Shown: piece by piece, positions 9,467-18,496 of the stretch | Layout of the letters: the number at the start of each line of letters is the position of its first letter | Position numbering within the stretch: position 1 is the first letter of the stretch | DNA from: Streptococcus panodentis | GTDB lineage: Bacteria > Bacillota > Bacilli > Lactobacillales > Streptococcaceae | Reading direction: 5' to 3' | Length of the DNA stretch: 64,000 bases | NCBI RefSeq assembly: GCF_017884005.1 | Contig: NZ_QFAY01000005.1 | Span: forward strand, 66,720-130,719 | Translations under genes and position numbers: made by a program | Notes under the pieces: generated by a model | What the model was told of the DNA's origin: nothing | Database searches by the model: none | Seen by the model: only the letters and a program-made list of their open reading frames with translations

Positions 9467-10327
9467 ATGACAAAAATCGGATTTATGAGCGATCTGCACT
9501 TGGACTCCAATCAGTTCGGCGCCTTTGAACGGCAGACACTCCAGCACCTTCTACAGGAGCAGGGACTGGAGCATCTGCATATCGCAGGCGACCTGTCCAA
9601 TGACTTTTACGGCATCAGCCTGCCTTTTATAAGAGAACTAGAGCAAGTCCTGCCTGTTTCTTTCAATCTGGGCAACCACGACATGCTGGGGCTGTCAGAA
9701 AGCGAGATTGCGGCCACTGATTTTCAGGTTCAGCAGTTTGGTCAGACTAAGCTGATTAGCTTTTCCGGCTGGTATGACTACAGCTTTGTCCCTGAAAAAA
9801 GCAAGGAAGAGCACCTGCGGACTAAAAATAATTTCTGGTTTGACCGCAGACTGCAGCGGGACTTGGACGACTCGGCCATCACCCAGCAGCTGGTGCAGCG
9901 GCTGGATGCACTCCTGACCAGTCTGCAAGGGCCTTTGATTGCCGCCCTGCATTTTGTCCCCCACAGGGATTTTCTCTACGACCACCCCTATTTTCAGCGC
10001 TTCAACGCTTTTTTAGGCAGTCAGACCTTTCATCAGGTCTTTCAAAAGCACGGCGTTCAAGAGGCTGTCTTTGGCCACCTGCATCACCGCCATCAGAGCC
10101 GGAAGATTGACGGCATCCGCTACCACATGCGGCCGCTGGGCTATATCCGTGAATGGGAGCTGACCCGAACATTTTTTGAGGACTTCCCCCAATACCGTAT
10201 CTCCCAGCACTACCGACTGCACAAGCGCTACAATGCTGTCAAAGACCTGCCGGAATTTCAGGATTATAAGAAAAAGCACCTGGCAGCCGAACTGCGGGAT
10301 GCTTTAACGGTGATTGAGGTTCAGTAA
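9467..10327 (+). CDS. Calcineurin-like metallophosphoesterase
   Basis: A 286-residue protein with the metallophosphoesterase motif series: SDLHLD (metal ligands near residue 8), HIAGDLSND, NLGNHDML, LHFVPH and FGHLHHRHQ. These build a two-metal phosphoesterase site. No membrane segment or signal peptide is visible, so it is cytoplasmic. The substrate is unknown. It ends 7 nt inside the convergent DUF2785 gene. A TATGCT -10-like sequence close to the start suggests a very short leader. Confidence 0.85.
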   Translation: MTKIGFMSDLHLDSNQFGAFERQTLQHLLQEQGLEHLHIAGDLSNDFYGISLPFIRELEQVLPVSFNLGNHDMLGLSESEIAATDFQVQQFGQTKLISFSGWYDYSFVPEKSKEEHLRTKNNFWFDRRLQRDLDDSAITQQLVQRLDALLTSLQGPLIAALHFVPHRDFLYDHPYFQRFNAFLGSQTFHQVFQKHGVQEAVFGHLHHRHQSRKIDGIRYHMRPLGYIREWELTRTFFEDFPQYRISQHYRLHKRYNAVKDLPEFQDYKKKHLAAELRDALTVIEVQ

Positions 10328-11112
10328 TGGAAATGTTGAATAGCAGTTCTCAGCTCATCTGAGAGCTGCTTTTTGCTGTCCAGCTGCACATAGACTTCTA
10401 ATAAACAGGAGCGAAAATTGGAAAATGCGATGAAGTCTTGCTTGCTGTCCAATGGAAAATTCAGTGACTGCAGCCAGAGGCTGAGTTCATGCTGTGACAG
10501 TTTTCCCTTTAAGACCGCTTGATAGAGCACCTGCGCTAAGCGCCAGTCCTCGTCATTTCCGAAGCGGATGGAAACTCTTTTAAAAACTTGCTGAATGACC
10601 TGTAATACTTCTGGCATCTTACCTGAAGGAAAGTCTGGATGACAGGCTGCTTCCGTCAATAAATCTGCTCCATGAGCGAAGGCGTGGACCCAACCGTATT
10701 CCTCTGAGTAACCGCTTGTATCTTTTTCTGTTAGCAAGTAGGCTAGCCCGTTATCCAGTAGGATTTTTCTTTCTTGCACTGATAAAGCCTGATAATACGA
10801 AGAGTTTGGATTTCCATCACAGTTTAAGAGATTCGCATAAAGCAAAGCTGTAAAAGAACGCGTTAAAGCAGCTTGACCATTTTCATCGTTCTTGTAGAAA
10901 AGTCCCTGTCTTTTGACTGCTTCTTGAGCCAAGAAACGAAACTGTTCAGCTGAAAACAGGTCAGCCTGAAGTCCCCTTGCTAAGGACGAAAAGACTAACT
11001 CATCACGGATTGTCGCTTCTGGATGACCAATATGATCCAGTAACCATAAGATTTCTTCCTCATAATATAAAGGAGAAGCTTCTTCCAACTTCTTTCGTAA
11101 GTTTTGATACAT
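10321..11112 (-). CDS. DUF2785 domain-containing protein
   Basis: A 263-residue soluble protein, mostly alpha-helical by composition. The conserved core YGWVHAFAHGADLLTEA around residues 140-156 is characteristic of DUF2785; its function is not known. Its stop codon overlaps that of the convergent metallophosphoesterase by 7 nt. The 87-nt gap to the cation ATPase contains no clear terminator. Confidence 0.75.
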   Translation of the reverse strand: MYQNLRKKLEEASPLYYEEEILWLLDHIGHPEATIRDELVFSSLARGLQADLFSAEQFRFLAQEAVKRQGLFYKNDENGQAALTRSFTALLYANLLNCDGNPNSSYYQALSVQERKILLDNGLAYLLTEKDTSGYSEEYGWVHAFAHGADLLTEAACHPDFPSGKMPEVLQVIQQVFKRVSIRFGNDEDWRLAQVLYQAVLKGKLSQHELSLWLQSLNFPLDSKQDFIAFSNFRSCLLEVYVQLDSKKQLSDELRTAIQHFHY

Positions 11113-11199
11113 ACTTTCACCGGCCTTTAGAGTTGATTTCTTTGAATTTGATTATACCGCCTTGTACGCAAAAAAGCCATCCGTAGATGACTTTTTCTG

Positions 11200-13896
11200 T
11201 TAAATAGCATTCTTGTCCATCCCCAGTTTGCGCTGAATGAACTTGACAATTTCAACAATAACAATCATGGCAAAGCTGCCAATCAGAACAGCCAGCCATT
11301 GCGACCAGTCAAGCTGGGTCACATGGAAGATACCTTCCAGCGGCTTAATCAGAATCGTTGCAGCCAGCAGGACAAAGGACACCAGAATGGACCAGTTAAA
11401 GGTCTTGGACTTGAAAGGACCGACGGTTAGGATAGACTGGTAAACAGACTTGACATTGAAAGCGTGAAAGAGCTGGATAAGCCCCAGAGTCGCAAAAGCC
11501 ATGGTCAGGGCATCAGCGTGGATTGCTTTCAAATCACCGACATGGACCGGATTGGCAATAGCATAGCCATAGACAGCCAGCACCAAGAGTCCCTGCAGAA
11601 CTCCTTGATAAATGATTGAGCTCAAGACACCGCCTGAGAAGAAGCTGGACTTGCGTCCGCGGGGTTTGTGGTTCATCACACCAGGCTCTGCAGGCTCAAC
11701 ACCCAGAGCAATCGCAGGGAAGGTATCGGTTACCAGATTGATCCAAAGCAGATGGACCGGCTGCAGCACGTCCCAGCCAAAGAGCGTAGCCAAGAAAATG
11801 GTCAGCACTTCAGCCGTATTAGCAGACAGCAGGTACTGAATTGTCTTTTGAATATTGGAGAAGACCTTGCGTCCTTCCTCAACAGCCACGATAATGGTCG
11901 CGAAGTTATCATCCGCCAGAATCATGTCAGAAGCACCTTTAGATACCTCTGTGCCTGTAATTCCCATGCCAATACCGATGTCAGCAGTTTTCAGAGCCGG
12001 CGCATCATTGACCCCGTCTCCAGTCATGGCCACAACCTTGCCTTGATTTTGCCAGGCCTTGACAATCCGCACCTTGTGCTCAGGTGATACACGCGCATAG
12101 ACAGAATATTGGCCGACCACTTTTTCAAACTCTTCATCTGACAGTTCATTCAGTTCTGCACCAGTCAGGACATGGTCTTCAGTATCTCCTTCTTCGATGA
12201 TACCCAAACGCTTAGCGATAGCTTCAGCTGTATCTTGATGGTCACCAGTAATCATAATCGGACGAATACCAGCTTCCTTGGCTACGCGAACCGCTTCTCC
12301 TGCTTCGGCCCGCTCAGGATCAATCATCCCAATTAAGCCGGTAAAAATCAGGTTATTTTCCAGATCTTCCGTCGTCAGCTCTGCCGGAACAGCGTCAATT
12401 ATCTTATAGGCACCGGCCAGCACCCGCAAGGCTTCATGGGCCATAGCAGAGTTGTTGGTTTTAATCAGCTGTGCCGTTGCTTCATCAATGGCCGCAATGT
12501 CACCGGCCTTATCGCGGGAGACACAGCGCTTCAGCAGCTGATCTGGTGCACCCTTGACGGCTACCAAGTATTGGCCGTTCGACAGAGGGTGAACCGTTGA
12601 CATGAGCTTGCGGTCTGAATCAAAGGGCAGCTCAGCTACACGTGGGTATTTTTCAAGGAAAGCCTTGACATCATAGCCCTTGTCCAGGGCATACTGGATA
12701 AAGGCCGTTTCTGTCGGATCCCCAATCAGCTTGCCTTCTTGGTCAATCTTAGTATCGTTGGCCAGAACAACTGAACGCAGCAGCGGCAGCTCTAGTCCCA
12801 GCTCAATATCCTGACCGGCTTCTCTGAGTTCGCCGTCATAAAAAACCTTCTCAACCGTCATCTTGTTCATGGTCAGGGTACCGGTCTTGTCAGATGCGAT
12901 AATCTCAGTTGAGCCCAGTGTTTCAACAGCCGGCAGCTTGCGGACAATGGAATTGCGCTTGGCTAAAACCTGAGTTCCCAGAGCCAGCACAATGGTCACA
13001 ATCGCCGGCAGTCCTTCCGGAATAGCGGCAACTGCCAGAGCAACAGAGGTCATCAGCTCTTCCAGAGGCGCCTTTCCTTGGATAAAAACACCCACGACAA
13101 AGGTTACAGCTGCAATGACCAGAATGACATAGGTCAGCACTTTTGAGAGACTATTGAGATTCTGCTTGAGCGGCGTGTCCGTTTCGTCGGCATTTTGCAG
13201 CATACCGGCAATATGCCCCACTTCGGTATACATACCGGTATTGACCACAACCCCAACTCCGCGTCCATAGGTCACATTGGAATTTTGGAAGGCCATATTG
13301 ACCCGATCGCCGATGCCGGCATCTTCAGAAACTTCCACTGTCAAATCCTTGTCAACCGGAACGGATTCACCTGTCAGCGCCGCTTCTTCAATCTTGAGGG
13401 AGTTGGCTTCCAAGAGGCGGATATCCGCCGGAACGACATCACCGGCTTCCAGTCTGACAATATCGCCGGGCACCAATTCTTTGGAGTCCACTTCCGTCAC
13501 ATGGCCGTCCCGCAGCACACGCGCTGCCGGACTGGACATGGACTTAAGTGCTTCGATTGCTTCTTCAGCCTTGCCCTCCTGATAAACACCAAAAATGGCA
13601 TTGATGACCACAACGGCCAGAATGATAATCGCATCTGCAATATCTTCGCCGCCTGAGGTAACAACGGAAAGGACCGCTGCTACCAGCAGGATGATAATCA
13701 TCAAATCTTTAAACTGCTCTAGGAATTTCATGAGGAGAGATTTATTTTCTCCCTCATCCAGTTCATTGCGGCCATAGTCAGCCAGACGCTGCTGGGCTTG
13801 ACTGCTGGACAGACCCTGATCCGAAGTTTCCATTGCCTGCAAAACTTCTTCAGGACTTTGAGTATAAAAGGCTTGGCGCTTTTGTTCTTTTGACAA
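11200..13896 (-). CDS. mgtA: PMR1/PacL-type cation-transporting P-type ATPase (Mn/Ca efflux)
   Basis: An 898-residue P2A ATPase. The start is TTG at 13896 behind GGAGG. The actuator motif LTGES is at 174-178, the ion-site helix motif PEGLP at 293-297, the phosphorylated Asp in DKTGTLT is D336, and the hinge motif TGDGVNDAP lies near residue 630. It has the usual ten membrane segments, with six after the catalytic domains. The gene sits behind a yybP-ykoY riboswitch. In pneumococcus the equivalent riboswitch-controlled gene is called mgtA and acts in manganese (and calcium) export; that function is transferred by family and context. It is apparently transcribed alone. Confidence 0.92.
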   Translation of the reverse strand: MSKEQKRQAFYTQSPEEVLQAMETSDQGLSSSQAQQRLADYGRNELDEGENKSLLMKFLEQFKDLMIIILLVAAVLSVVTSGGEDIADAIIILAVVVINAIFGVYQEGKAEEAIEALKSMSSPAARVLRDGHVTEVDSKELVPGDIVRLEAGDVVPADIRLLEANSLKIEEAALTGESVPVDKDLTVEVSEDAGIGDRVNMAFQNSNVTYGRGVGVVVNTGMYTEVGHIAGMLQNADETDTPLKQNLNSLSKVLTYVILVIAAVTFVVGVFIQGKAPLEELMTSVALAVAAIPEGLPAIVTIVLALGTQVLAKRNSIVRKLPAVETLGSTEIIASDKTGTLTMNKMTVEKVFYDGELREAGQDIELGLELPLLRSVVLANDTKIDQEGKLIGDPTETAFIQYALDKGYDVKAFLEKYPRVAELPFDSDRKLMSTVHPLSNGQYLVAVKGAPDQLLKRCVSRDKAGDIAAIDEATAQLIKTNNSAMAHEALRVLAGAYKIIDAVPAELTTEDLENNLIFTGLIGMIDPERAEAGEAVRVAKEAGIRPIMITGDHQDTAEAIAKRLGIIEEGDTEDHVLTGAELNELSDEEFEKVVGQYSVYARVSPEHKVRIVKAWQNQGKVVAMTGDGVNDAPALKTADIGIGMGITGTEVSKGASDMILADDNFATIIVAVEEGRKVFSNIQKTIQYLLSANTAEVLTIFLATLFGWDVLQPVHLLWINLVTDTFPAIALGVEPAEPGVMNHKPRGRKSSFFSGGVLSSIIYQGVLQGLLVLAVYGYAIANPVHVGDLKAIHADALTMAFATLGLIQLFHAFNVKSVYQSILTVGPFKSKTFNWSILVSFVLLAATILIKPLEGIFHVTQLDWSQWLAVLIGSFAMIVIVEIVKFIQRKLGMDKNAI

Positions 13897-14008
13897 TTTT
13901 TCCTCCTTTGCGCTGTAAGGCCCGTCAGAAAGCGAGAGCTAGAGGGAATACCAGACTAGCAACTCCTCACCTTCTTAGGACAAACACCTTGGTCTCTCTT
14001 TGGATAAA

Positions 14009-14039
14009 CAAAAAGAGACCTGTTGATTAACAAGTCTCG
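14009..14039 (-). terminator. Riboswitch expression-platform terminator
   Basis: Minus-strand GAGACTTGTT, a short loop, AACAGGTCTC (one G-U pair) and then TTTTTG. It lies directly after the aptamer, so Mn-dependent folding would decide whether transcription continues into the ATPase gene. Confidence 0.85.
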
Positions 14040-14116
14040 CTATTTCATACAAGGCCGGAAATTTCTTTCGTATTGACGACCTTGTAACGGTGTTACCGTT
14101 AGCTACTCCCTTGAGT
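14009..14116 (-). ncRNA. yybP-ykoY manganese riboswitch
   Basis: The minus strand carries the family's conserved pieces in order: AAGGGAGTAGC at the 5' side, a hairpin with GTAACACCGTTAC, GTCGTCAATACG, CCGGCCTTG and GCGAGAC, immediately followed by a terminator. This is the Mn2+-sensing yybP-ykoY aptamer. Mn binding is expected to prevent the terminator from forming and switch on the downstream cation ATPase, as in pneumococcus. Distance to the TTG start is about 110 nt. Confidence 0.93.
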
Positions 14117-14123
14117 GTTTTAT

Positions 14124-14152
14124 ATTGTATCAAAATTCCCCCTGTTTCGCAA
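14124..14152 (-). promoter_or_regulatory. Promoter of the riboswitch-ATPase unit
   Basis: Minus-strand -35 TTGCGA (14152-14147), a 17-nt spacer and -10 TACAAT (14129-14124). It places the transcript start a few bases before the riboswitch aptamer. Confidence 0.7.
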
Positions 14153-14351
14153 GAGCCAGTCTCTTGATTTTTGAAAAAAATTCAGGAATTTTCAACACCA
14201 GCACCAGATGTCGGCTGATAAAGCCCTCCCCTATAAACAGATAGGCAGTGAAAATCATCAGCAGACCAGGCAGGAGCAGCCAGAACGGCAGAAACGCTTG
14301 AATTGAAAATAATGGCTCCCATGCAGTCAGCGGCGGAGCTAACCGCTCAAA
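14130..14351 (-). pseudogene. Possible remnant of a membrane-protein gene
   Basis: An open minus-strand frame of about 73 codons runs from a TAG at 14352 to a TGA at 14130, without a credible start codon. It encodes a hydrophobic stretch (FLPFWLLLPGLLMIFTAYLF) followed by a basic tail ending LALAKQGEF. It overlaps the ATPase promoter. It may be the decayed 3' end of a membrane-protein gene or a chance frame. I do not recognise the family. Confidence 0.25.
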
Positions 14352-14627
14352 CTACTGTTTTGAGGCTGCGGATGGGGCTTCCCATAAGAAGCTATAAAAG
14401 CCCTCCCCCTCACCGCATCTTCAAACTCTAAATGATGATGGCCCCACCCGCAGGCGGTGGGACAGACTCCCAGATTTTCGGCTAAGATTCTCTTTGAAAT
14501 GGCCTGATGGTTCCTGTCCAAAAACAACTATTCAAACCAGTATTCATGAAAAGAGCCCTCATACTTTGCTCAGAAAGAAAAAGGAGACACTGGCTGACCT
14601 GACAAAAGGGCTGCAGGTTTTTCCTAT
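14352..14627. other. Gene-free stretch with a dispersed-repeat fragment
   Basis: No gene is supported. It includes GGCGGTGGGACAGACTCCC near 14453, a module shared with the intergenic regions at about 41385-41400, 44774-44790 and 52882-52895. Confidence 0.5.
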
Positions 14628-15014
14628 TTAACTCCAAGAAATTTCCAGTCGATAGCGGGCAAAAGTCTGCACGCTGTCCGGTGTTTTCAGCTCATAGCGG
14701 AGCTGAATGGTCTGCTCTTTCATGTCCAGCTGATAGTGCTCTGTCTGGGTGATGAAATGCTGCAGGCCAAGCGGAGTAGGAATGCTGACCGGAGCCTGTC
14801 CGCCTTTGATAAAACGCATGATGGATTTAGGGGTGGAAAAACGAGTCATGACCAGCTCCTCCTCCTGAAATTTCAGGACTGCTTTTTCTCCTTCTTCATT
14901 TGTGTAAATCAGGTAATGGCTGCCGCCTTTCTGGGTCCAGTCCGCCTCGTAGATCTGGTCAATGATTTCTGTCTGGTCGTCTATTTGAATCTGATTCCTT
15001 AGTCTGATTTGCAT
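14628..15014 (-). CDS. DUF1934 domain-containing protein
   Basis: A 128-residue protein beginning MQIRLRNQIQIDDQ. It has alternating beta-strand-like segments typical of the small beta-barrel DUF1934 (YwiB-like) family, including SHYLIYTNEEGE and LRYELKT. There is no signal peptide or membrane segment. Function is unknown. It is divergent from the HD hydrolase at 15156, and the 141-nt gap contains the promoter for that gene. Confidence 0.75.
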   Translation of the reverse strand: MQIRLRNQIQIDDQTEIIDQIYEADWTQKGGSHYLIYTNEEGEKAVLKFQEEELVMTRFSTPKSIMRFIKGGQAPVSIPTPLGLQHFITQTEHYQLDMKEQTIQLRYELKTPDSVQTFARYRLEISWS

Positions 15015-15140
15015 TTACTTATTCCTTTACATTGATTACTTTCTATTGTACCAAAAATCGGGACATTCTGTTCAGCTGGCTTTTCATTTTTATCAGACTC
15101 TTTCACTTTTCTTTTTCCTTTTCTGTCTATCCTGGATTTA

Positions 15141-15149
15141 TGATATAAT
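15141..15149 (+). promoter_or_regulatory. Extended -10 promoter of the HD hydrolase, probably leaderless
   Basis: TGATATAAT ends only 6 nt before the ATG at 15156. With normal promoter geometry transcription would begin at or within 1-2 nt of the AUG. No Shine-Dalgarno is present. Confidence 0.6.
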
Positions 15150-15155
15150 GGACCT

Positions 15156-16469
15156 ATGATTGAAAAAGTATTTCGCGATCCTGTGCATAATTATGTCCAT
15201 GTAGACCATCAGGTCATTTATGATTTGATTAACACCAAAGAATTTCAGCGGCTGCGCCGCATCAAGCAGCTGGGAACATCTGGCTATACCTTCCACGGCG
15301 GGGAGCACAGCCGCTTCTCCCACTGTCTGGGAGCCTATGAGATTGCCCGGCGGATTACCAAGATTTTCAGTGAAAAATATCAGGATAGCTGGGACAGCCA
15401 CGAAAACCTGCTGACTATGGTGACCGCGCTCCTGCACGACGTGGGCCACGGGGCTTATTCCCACACCTTCGAACGTCTCTTTGATACCGACCACGAGGAG
15501 CTGACCCGGCAGATGATTACCAATCCTGAAACTGAAATCCATCAGGTCCTAGTGCAGGTGGCACCTGACTTTCCTGATAAAGTAGCCAGCGTGATCCATC
15601 ACACTTATCCTAATAAACAAGTGGTGCAGCTGATTTCCAGTCAGATTGATGTAGACCGGATGGACTATCTGCTGCGGGATTCATTCTACACCGGAGCCTC
15701 TTACGGTCAGTTTGACCTGACGCGCATTCTGCGGGTTATTGTCCCAGTGGAGAAGGGCATTGCCTTCAAACGCAACGGCATGCACGCAGTAGAGGACTAT
15801 GTCGTCAGCCGCTATCAGATGTATATGCAGGTCTACTTTCATCCGGCCAGCCGGGCCATGGAGGTCCTGCTGCAGAATCTGCTCAAGCGGGCTAAGTTTC
15901 TCTATCCTGAGCAAAAAGACTATTTTGCCCTGACTTCGCCCAATCTAATCCCTTTTTTTGAGAAACAGGTGACACTGCAGGACTATCTGGCTCTGGATGA
16001 TGGGGTCATGAACACCTACTTTCAGGTCTGGATGACCAGCCCCGACATCATTCTGTCGGATTTGGCCCAGCGCTTCATCAACCGCAAGGTCTTTAAGTCC
16101 GTCATCTTTTCTCAGAAAAATGAAAAACATCTGGGAATCATGCGGGATTTGATCAGTCAGGTTGGTTTCGATCCTGATTATTACACAGCTATTCATCGGA
16201 ATTTTGATTTACCCTATGATTTCTACCGGCCTGATGCTGAGAAACCACGGACCCAGATTGAGATTCTGCAAAAAGACGGCAGTCTGGCAGAACTGTCCAG
16301 CCTATCTCCTCTGGTCCACTCTCTGGCCGGAACCAGGCAGGGTGACAATCGTTTCTATTTCCCTAAGGAAATGCTGGCGGAAGCCGGACTCTTCAGTGAA
16401 AAAAATCATGCCTTTATGAATTATATACAAAACGACTACTTTATCTATGGAGAAGCAAATGACTGTTAA
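15156..16469 (+). CDS. HD-domain phosphohydrolase (YwfO-like)
   Basis: A 437-residue protein with an HD metal-binding domain in its N-terminal third: FRDPVHNYV, GGEHSRFSHCLGAYE (first His), HDVGHGAYSH (the HD pair) and IDVDRMDYLLRDS. This is the YwfO/dGTPase-like group, whose members hydrolyse nucleoside phosphates or remain uncharacterised. It overlaps the next gene by 11 nt and heads an operon HD-HAD-murM-murN. A leaderless start is likely (no ribosome binding site, -10 immediately upstream). Confidence 0.85.
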   Translation: MIEKVFRDPVHNYVHVDHQVIYDLINTKEFQRLRRIKQLGTSGYTFHGGEHSRFSHCLGAYEIARRITKIFSEKYQDSWDSHENLLTMVTALLHDVGHGAYSHTFERLFDTDHEELTRQMITNPETEIHQVLVQVAPDFPDKVASVIHHTYPNKQVVQLISSQIDVDRMDYLLRDSFYTGASYGQFDLTRILRVIVPVEKGIAFKRNGMHAVEDYVVSRYQMYMQVYFHPASRAMEVLLQNLLKRAKFLYPEQKDYFALTSPNLIPFFEKQVTLQDYLALDDGVMNTYFQVWMTSPDIILSDLAQRFINRKVFKSVIFSQKNEKHLGIMRDLISQVGFDPDYYTAIHRNFDLPYDFYRPDAEKPRTQIEILQKDGSLAELSSLSPLVHSLAGTRQGDNRFYFPKEMLAEAGLFSEKNHAFMNYIQNDYFIYGEANDC

Positions 16470-17268
16470 ATTAGTGGCTGTCGATATTGACGGCACCCTC
16501 TTAAACAATAAACGCGAAATTACTCCGGAGGTCTTCAGCGCCATTCAGGACGCTAAGGCGGCCGGGGTCAAGATTGTCATCGCAACCGGACGCCCTATTG
16601 CCGGTGTGCAAAAGCTGCTGGAGGAGCTCCGCCTAAGGGAGCCGGACAACTATGTCATCACCTTCAACGGCGGTCTGGTGCAGGATACGGCTACTGGACA
16701 GGAGCTGATAAAGGAAACGCTGAGTTATGAAGACTATCTGGAGCTGGAATTTCTCAGCCGCAAACTGAATGTTCACATGCATGCCATCAGCAAGGACGGC
16801 ATCTACACGGCTAACCGCAACATTGGCAGGTATACGGTCTATGAAGCCAATCTGGTCCATATGCCGGTCTTTTACCGGACGCCAGAAGAGATGGCGGACA
16901 AGGAAATTGTCAAAGTCATGTATATTGACGAGCCGGAGATTCTGGATGCGGCCATCGCCCGCCTGCCTCAGGAACTTTATGACAGCTATACCTTGGTCAA
17001 GTCTGCTCCCTTTTACTTGGAAATTGTCAAAAAAAACGTCAATAAGGGCGCCGCAGTACTGCATCTGGCAGAAAAGCTGGGGCTGACCAAAGATCAGACC
17101 ATGGCCATCGGAGACGAAGAAAACGACCGGGCCATGCTGGAAGCCGTCGGCCATCCGGTTGTAATGGAAAACGGCCGGCCAGAGCTGAAAAAGATGGCCG
17201 AATACATTACCAAATCAAATGAAGAATCTGGTGTGGCACACGCCATTAGAGAGTGGGTATTAGATTAA
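16459..17268 (+). CDS. Cof-type HAD-superfamily sugar phosphatase (YidA-like)
   Basis: A 269-residue protein. The ATG at 16459 is preferred over 16447 because GGAGAAG lies just before it and MTVKLVAVDIDGTLL is the family start. Motif I is DIDGT, motif II is IATGRP, the Lys of motif III lies near VKKNVNKG, and motif IV is GDEENDRAML. YidA-type enzymes dephosphorylate sugar phosphates and similar metabolites. It overlaps the HD gene upstream and shares TAATG with murM downstream, so translation is coupled along this operon. Confidence 0.87.
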   Translation: MTVKLVAVDIDGTLLNNKREITPEVFSAIQDAKAAGVKIVIATGRPIAGVQKLLEELRLREPDNYVITFNGGLVQDTATGQELIKETLSYEDYLELEFLSRKLNVHMHAISKDGIYTANRNIGRYTVYEANLVHMPVFYRTPEEMADKEIVKVMYIDEPEILDAAIARLPQELYDSYTLVKSAPFYLEIVKKNVNKGAAVLHLAEKLGLTKDQTMAIGDEENDRAMLEAVGHPVVMENGRPELKKMAEYITKSNEESGVAHAIREWVLD

Positions 17269-18482
17269 TGTACAGCTATAAAATTGGAATTTCTGCCCAA
17301 GAGCATGATGATTTTGTCACAGACAGTCCGCTGGCCAATCTGCTGCAAAGCTCGGCCTGGGCACAGATCAAGGACAACTGGGCCAATGAACGGCTGGGTT
17401 TTTATAAGGATGAGCAGTTGGTCGCTGCTGCCAGCGTTCTTATCAAGCCGCTGCCTCTGGGCTTCACCATGCTCTATATCCCCCGCGGCCCCATTATGGA
17501 CTATGGCAATAAGGAGCTGACAGCCTTTGTACTCAGCTCTCTCAAGCAGTTTGCCAAGCAGAAAAAAGCCCTCTTTGTCAAGTTCGACCCCAGTCTCTTT
17601 CTAGCGGAAAGCAAGATTGGACAGGATTGGCAGAACAAGGAAGAGACCCTGGCCTTGATTGCCGAACTGCAGCAGGCCGGAGCCCTTTGGGTCGGCCGGA
17701 CTGAATCGCTGGATGAGACGATTCAGCCTCGCTTTCAGGCCAACATTCACCGGGAAGATTTCAGCGAGGAGCTCCTGTCCAAAAGCACCCGGCAGGCTAT
17801 CCGTACAGCCCGCAATAAAGGTATTAAAGTACAGTTTGGCGGTGCTGAACTGCTGGATGACTTTGCCGGCCTGATGAAAAAGACGGAACAGCGGAAAAAG
17901 ATCTCTCTGCGTGGCAGGGATTATTACCAGAAACTGCTGGATACCTATCCTCAGCATTCCTATGTCACCCTTTCCAGCCTCAATCTGGAACAGCGGCTGC
18001 AGGACCTAGAGGACCAGCTGGCCAAAGCTCAGCAAGAAGCAGCGAAATTTACAGAAAAAACCAAGCCCGGCAAAAGAGACAACAACCAGCAGGAGCAAAA
18101 ACGCCTGCAGGAAGAAATAGACTTCCTCCAAGGAAAAATCAGTCAAGGGGCTAAAACAGTTCCTCTGTCCGGAACCCTGACCTTAGAATATGGAGCCACA
18201 TCCGAAAATATCTACGCCGGTATGGACGAGGAATACCGCCGTTACCAGCCAGCCATCATCACTTGGTATGAAACAGCTAAGCATGCCTTTGAGCGCGGCG
18301 CCGACTGGCAGAATATGGGCGGTATCGAAAACAGCCTTGACGGCGGTCTTTACCATTTCAAGTCCAAATTCAACCCGACCATTGAGGAATTTGCCGGTGA
18401 ATTCAACCTGCCGACCCATCCTCTCTACCACCTGTCCAACCTTGCCTACACTGTCAGAAAAAAACTGCGCAGCAGGCACTAA
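17268..18482 (+). CDS. murM: MurM-type peptidoglycan branch aminoacyl transferase (FemAB family)
   Basis: A 404-residue FemABX-family protein. Its ATG overlaps the stop of the HAD gene (TAATG). The GNAT-like core appears as FLKSSAWAQ-type segments near the N-terminus (LLQSSAWAQIKDNW), YIPRGPIMDYG and FVKFDPS. A charged coiled-coil arm lies at about residues 240-295. The C-terminal FKSKFNPTIEEFAGEF motif is typical. MurM adds the first amino acid (Ala or Ser, from aminoacyl-tRNA) to the lipid II lysine at the membrane. The pairing with murN supports the identity; which paralogue does which step is taken from gene order. Confidence 0.88.
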   Translation: MYSYKIGISAQEHDDFVTDSPLANLLQSSAWAQIKDNWANERLGFYKDEQLVAAASVLIKPLPLGFTMLYIPRGPIMDYGNKELTAFVLSSLKQFAKQKKALFVKFDPSLFLAESKIGQDWQNKEETLALIAELQQAGALWVGRTESLDETIQPRFQANIHREDFSEELLSKSTRQAIRTARNKGIKVQFGGAELLDDFAGLMKKTEQRKKISLRGRDYYQKLLDTYPQHSYVTLSSLNLEQRLQDLEDQLAKAQQEAAKFTEKTKPGKRDNNQQEQKRLQEEIDFLQGKISQGAKTVPLSGTLTLEYGATSENIYAGMDEEYRRYQPAIITWYETAKHAFERGADWQNMGGIENSLDGGLYHFKSKFNPTIEEFAGEFNLPTHPLYHLSNLAYTVRKKLRSRH

Positions 18483-18496
18483 GAGAAAGGAACAAG

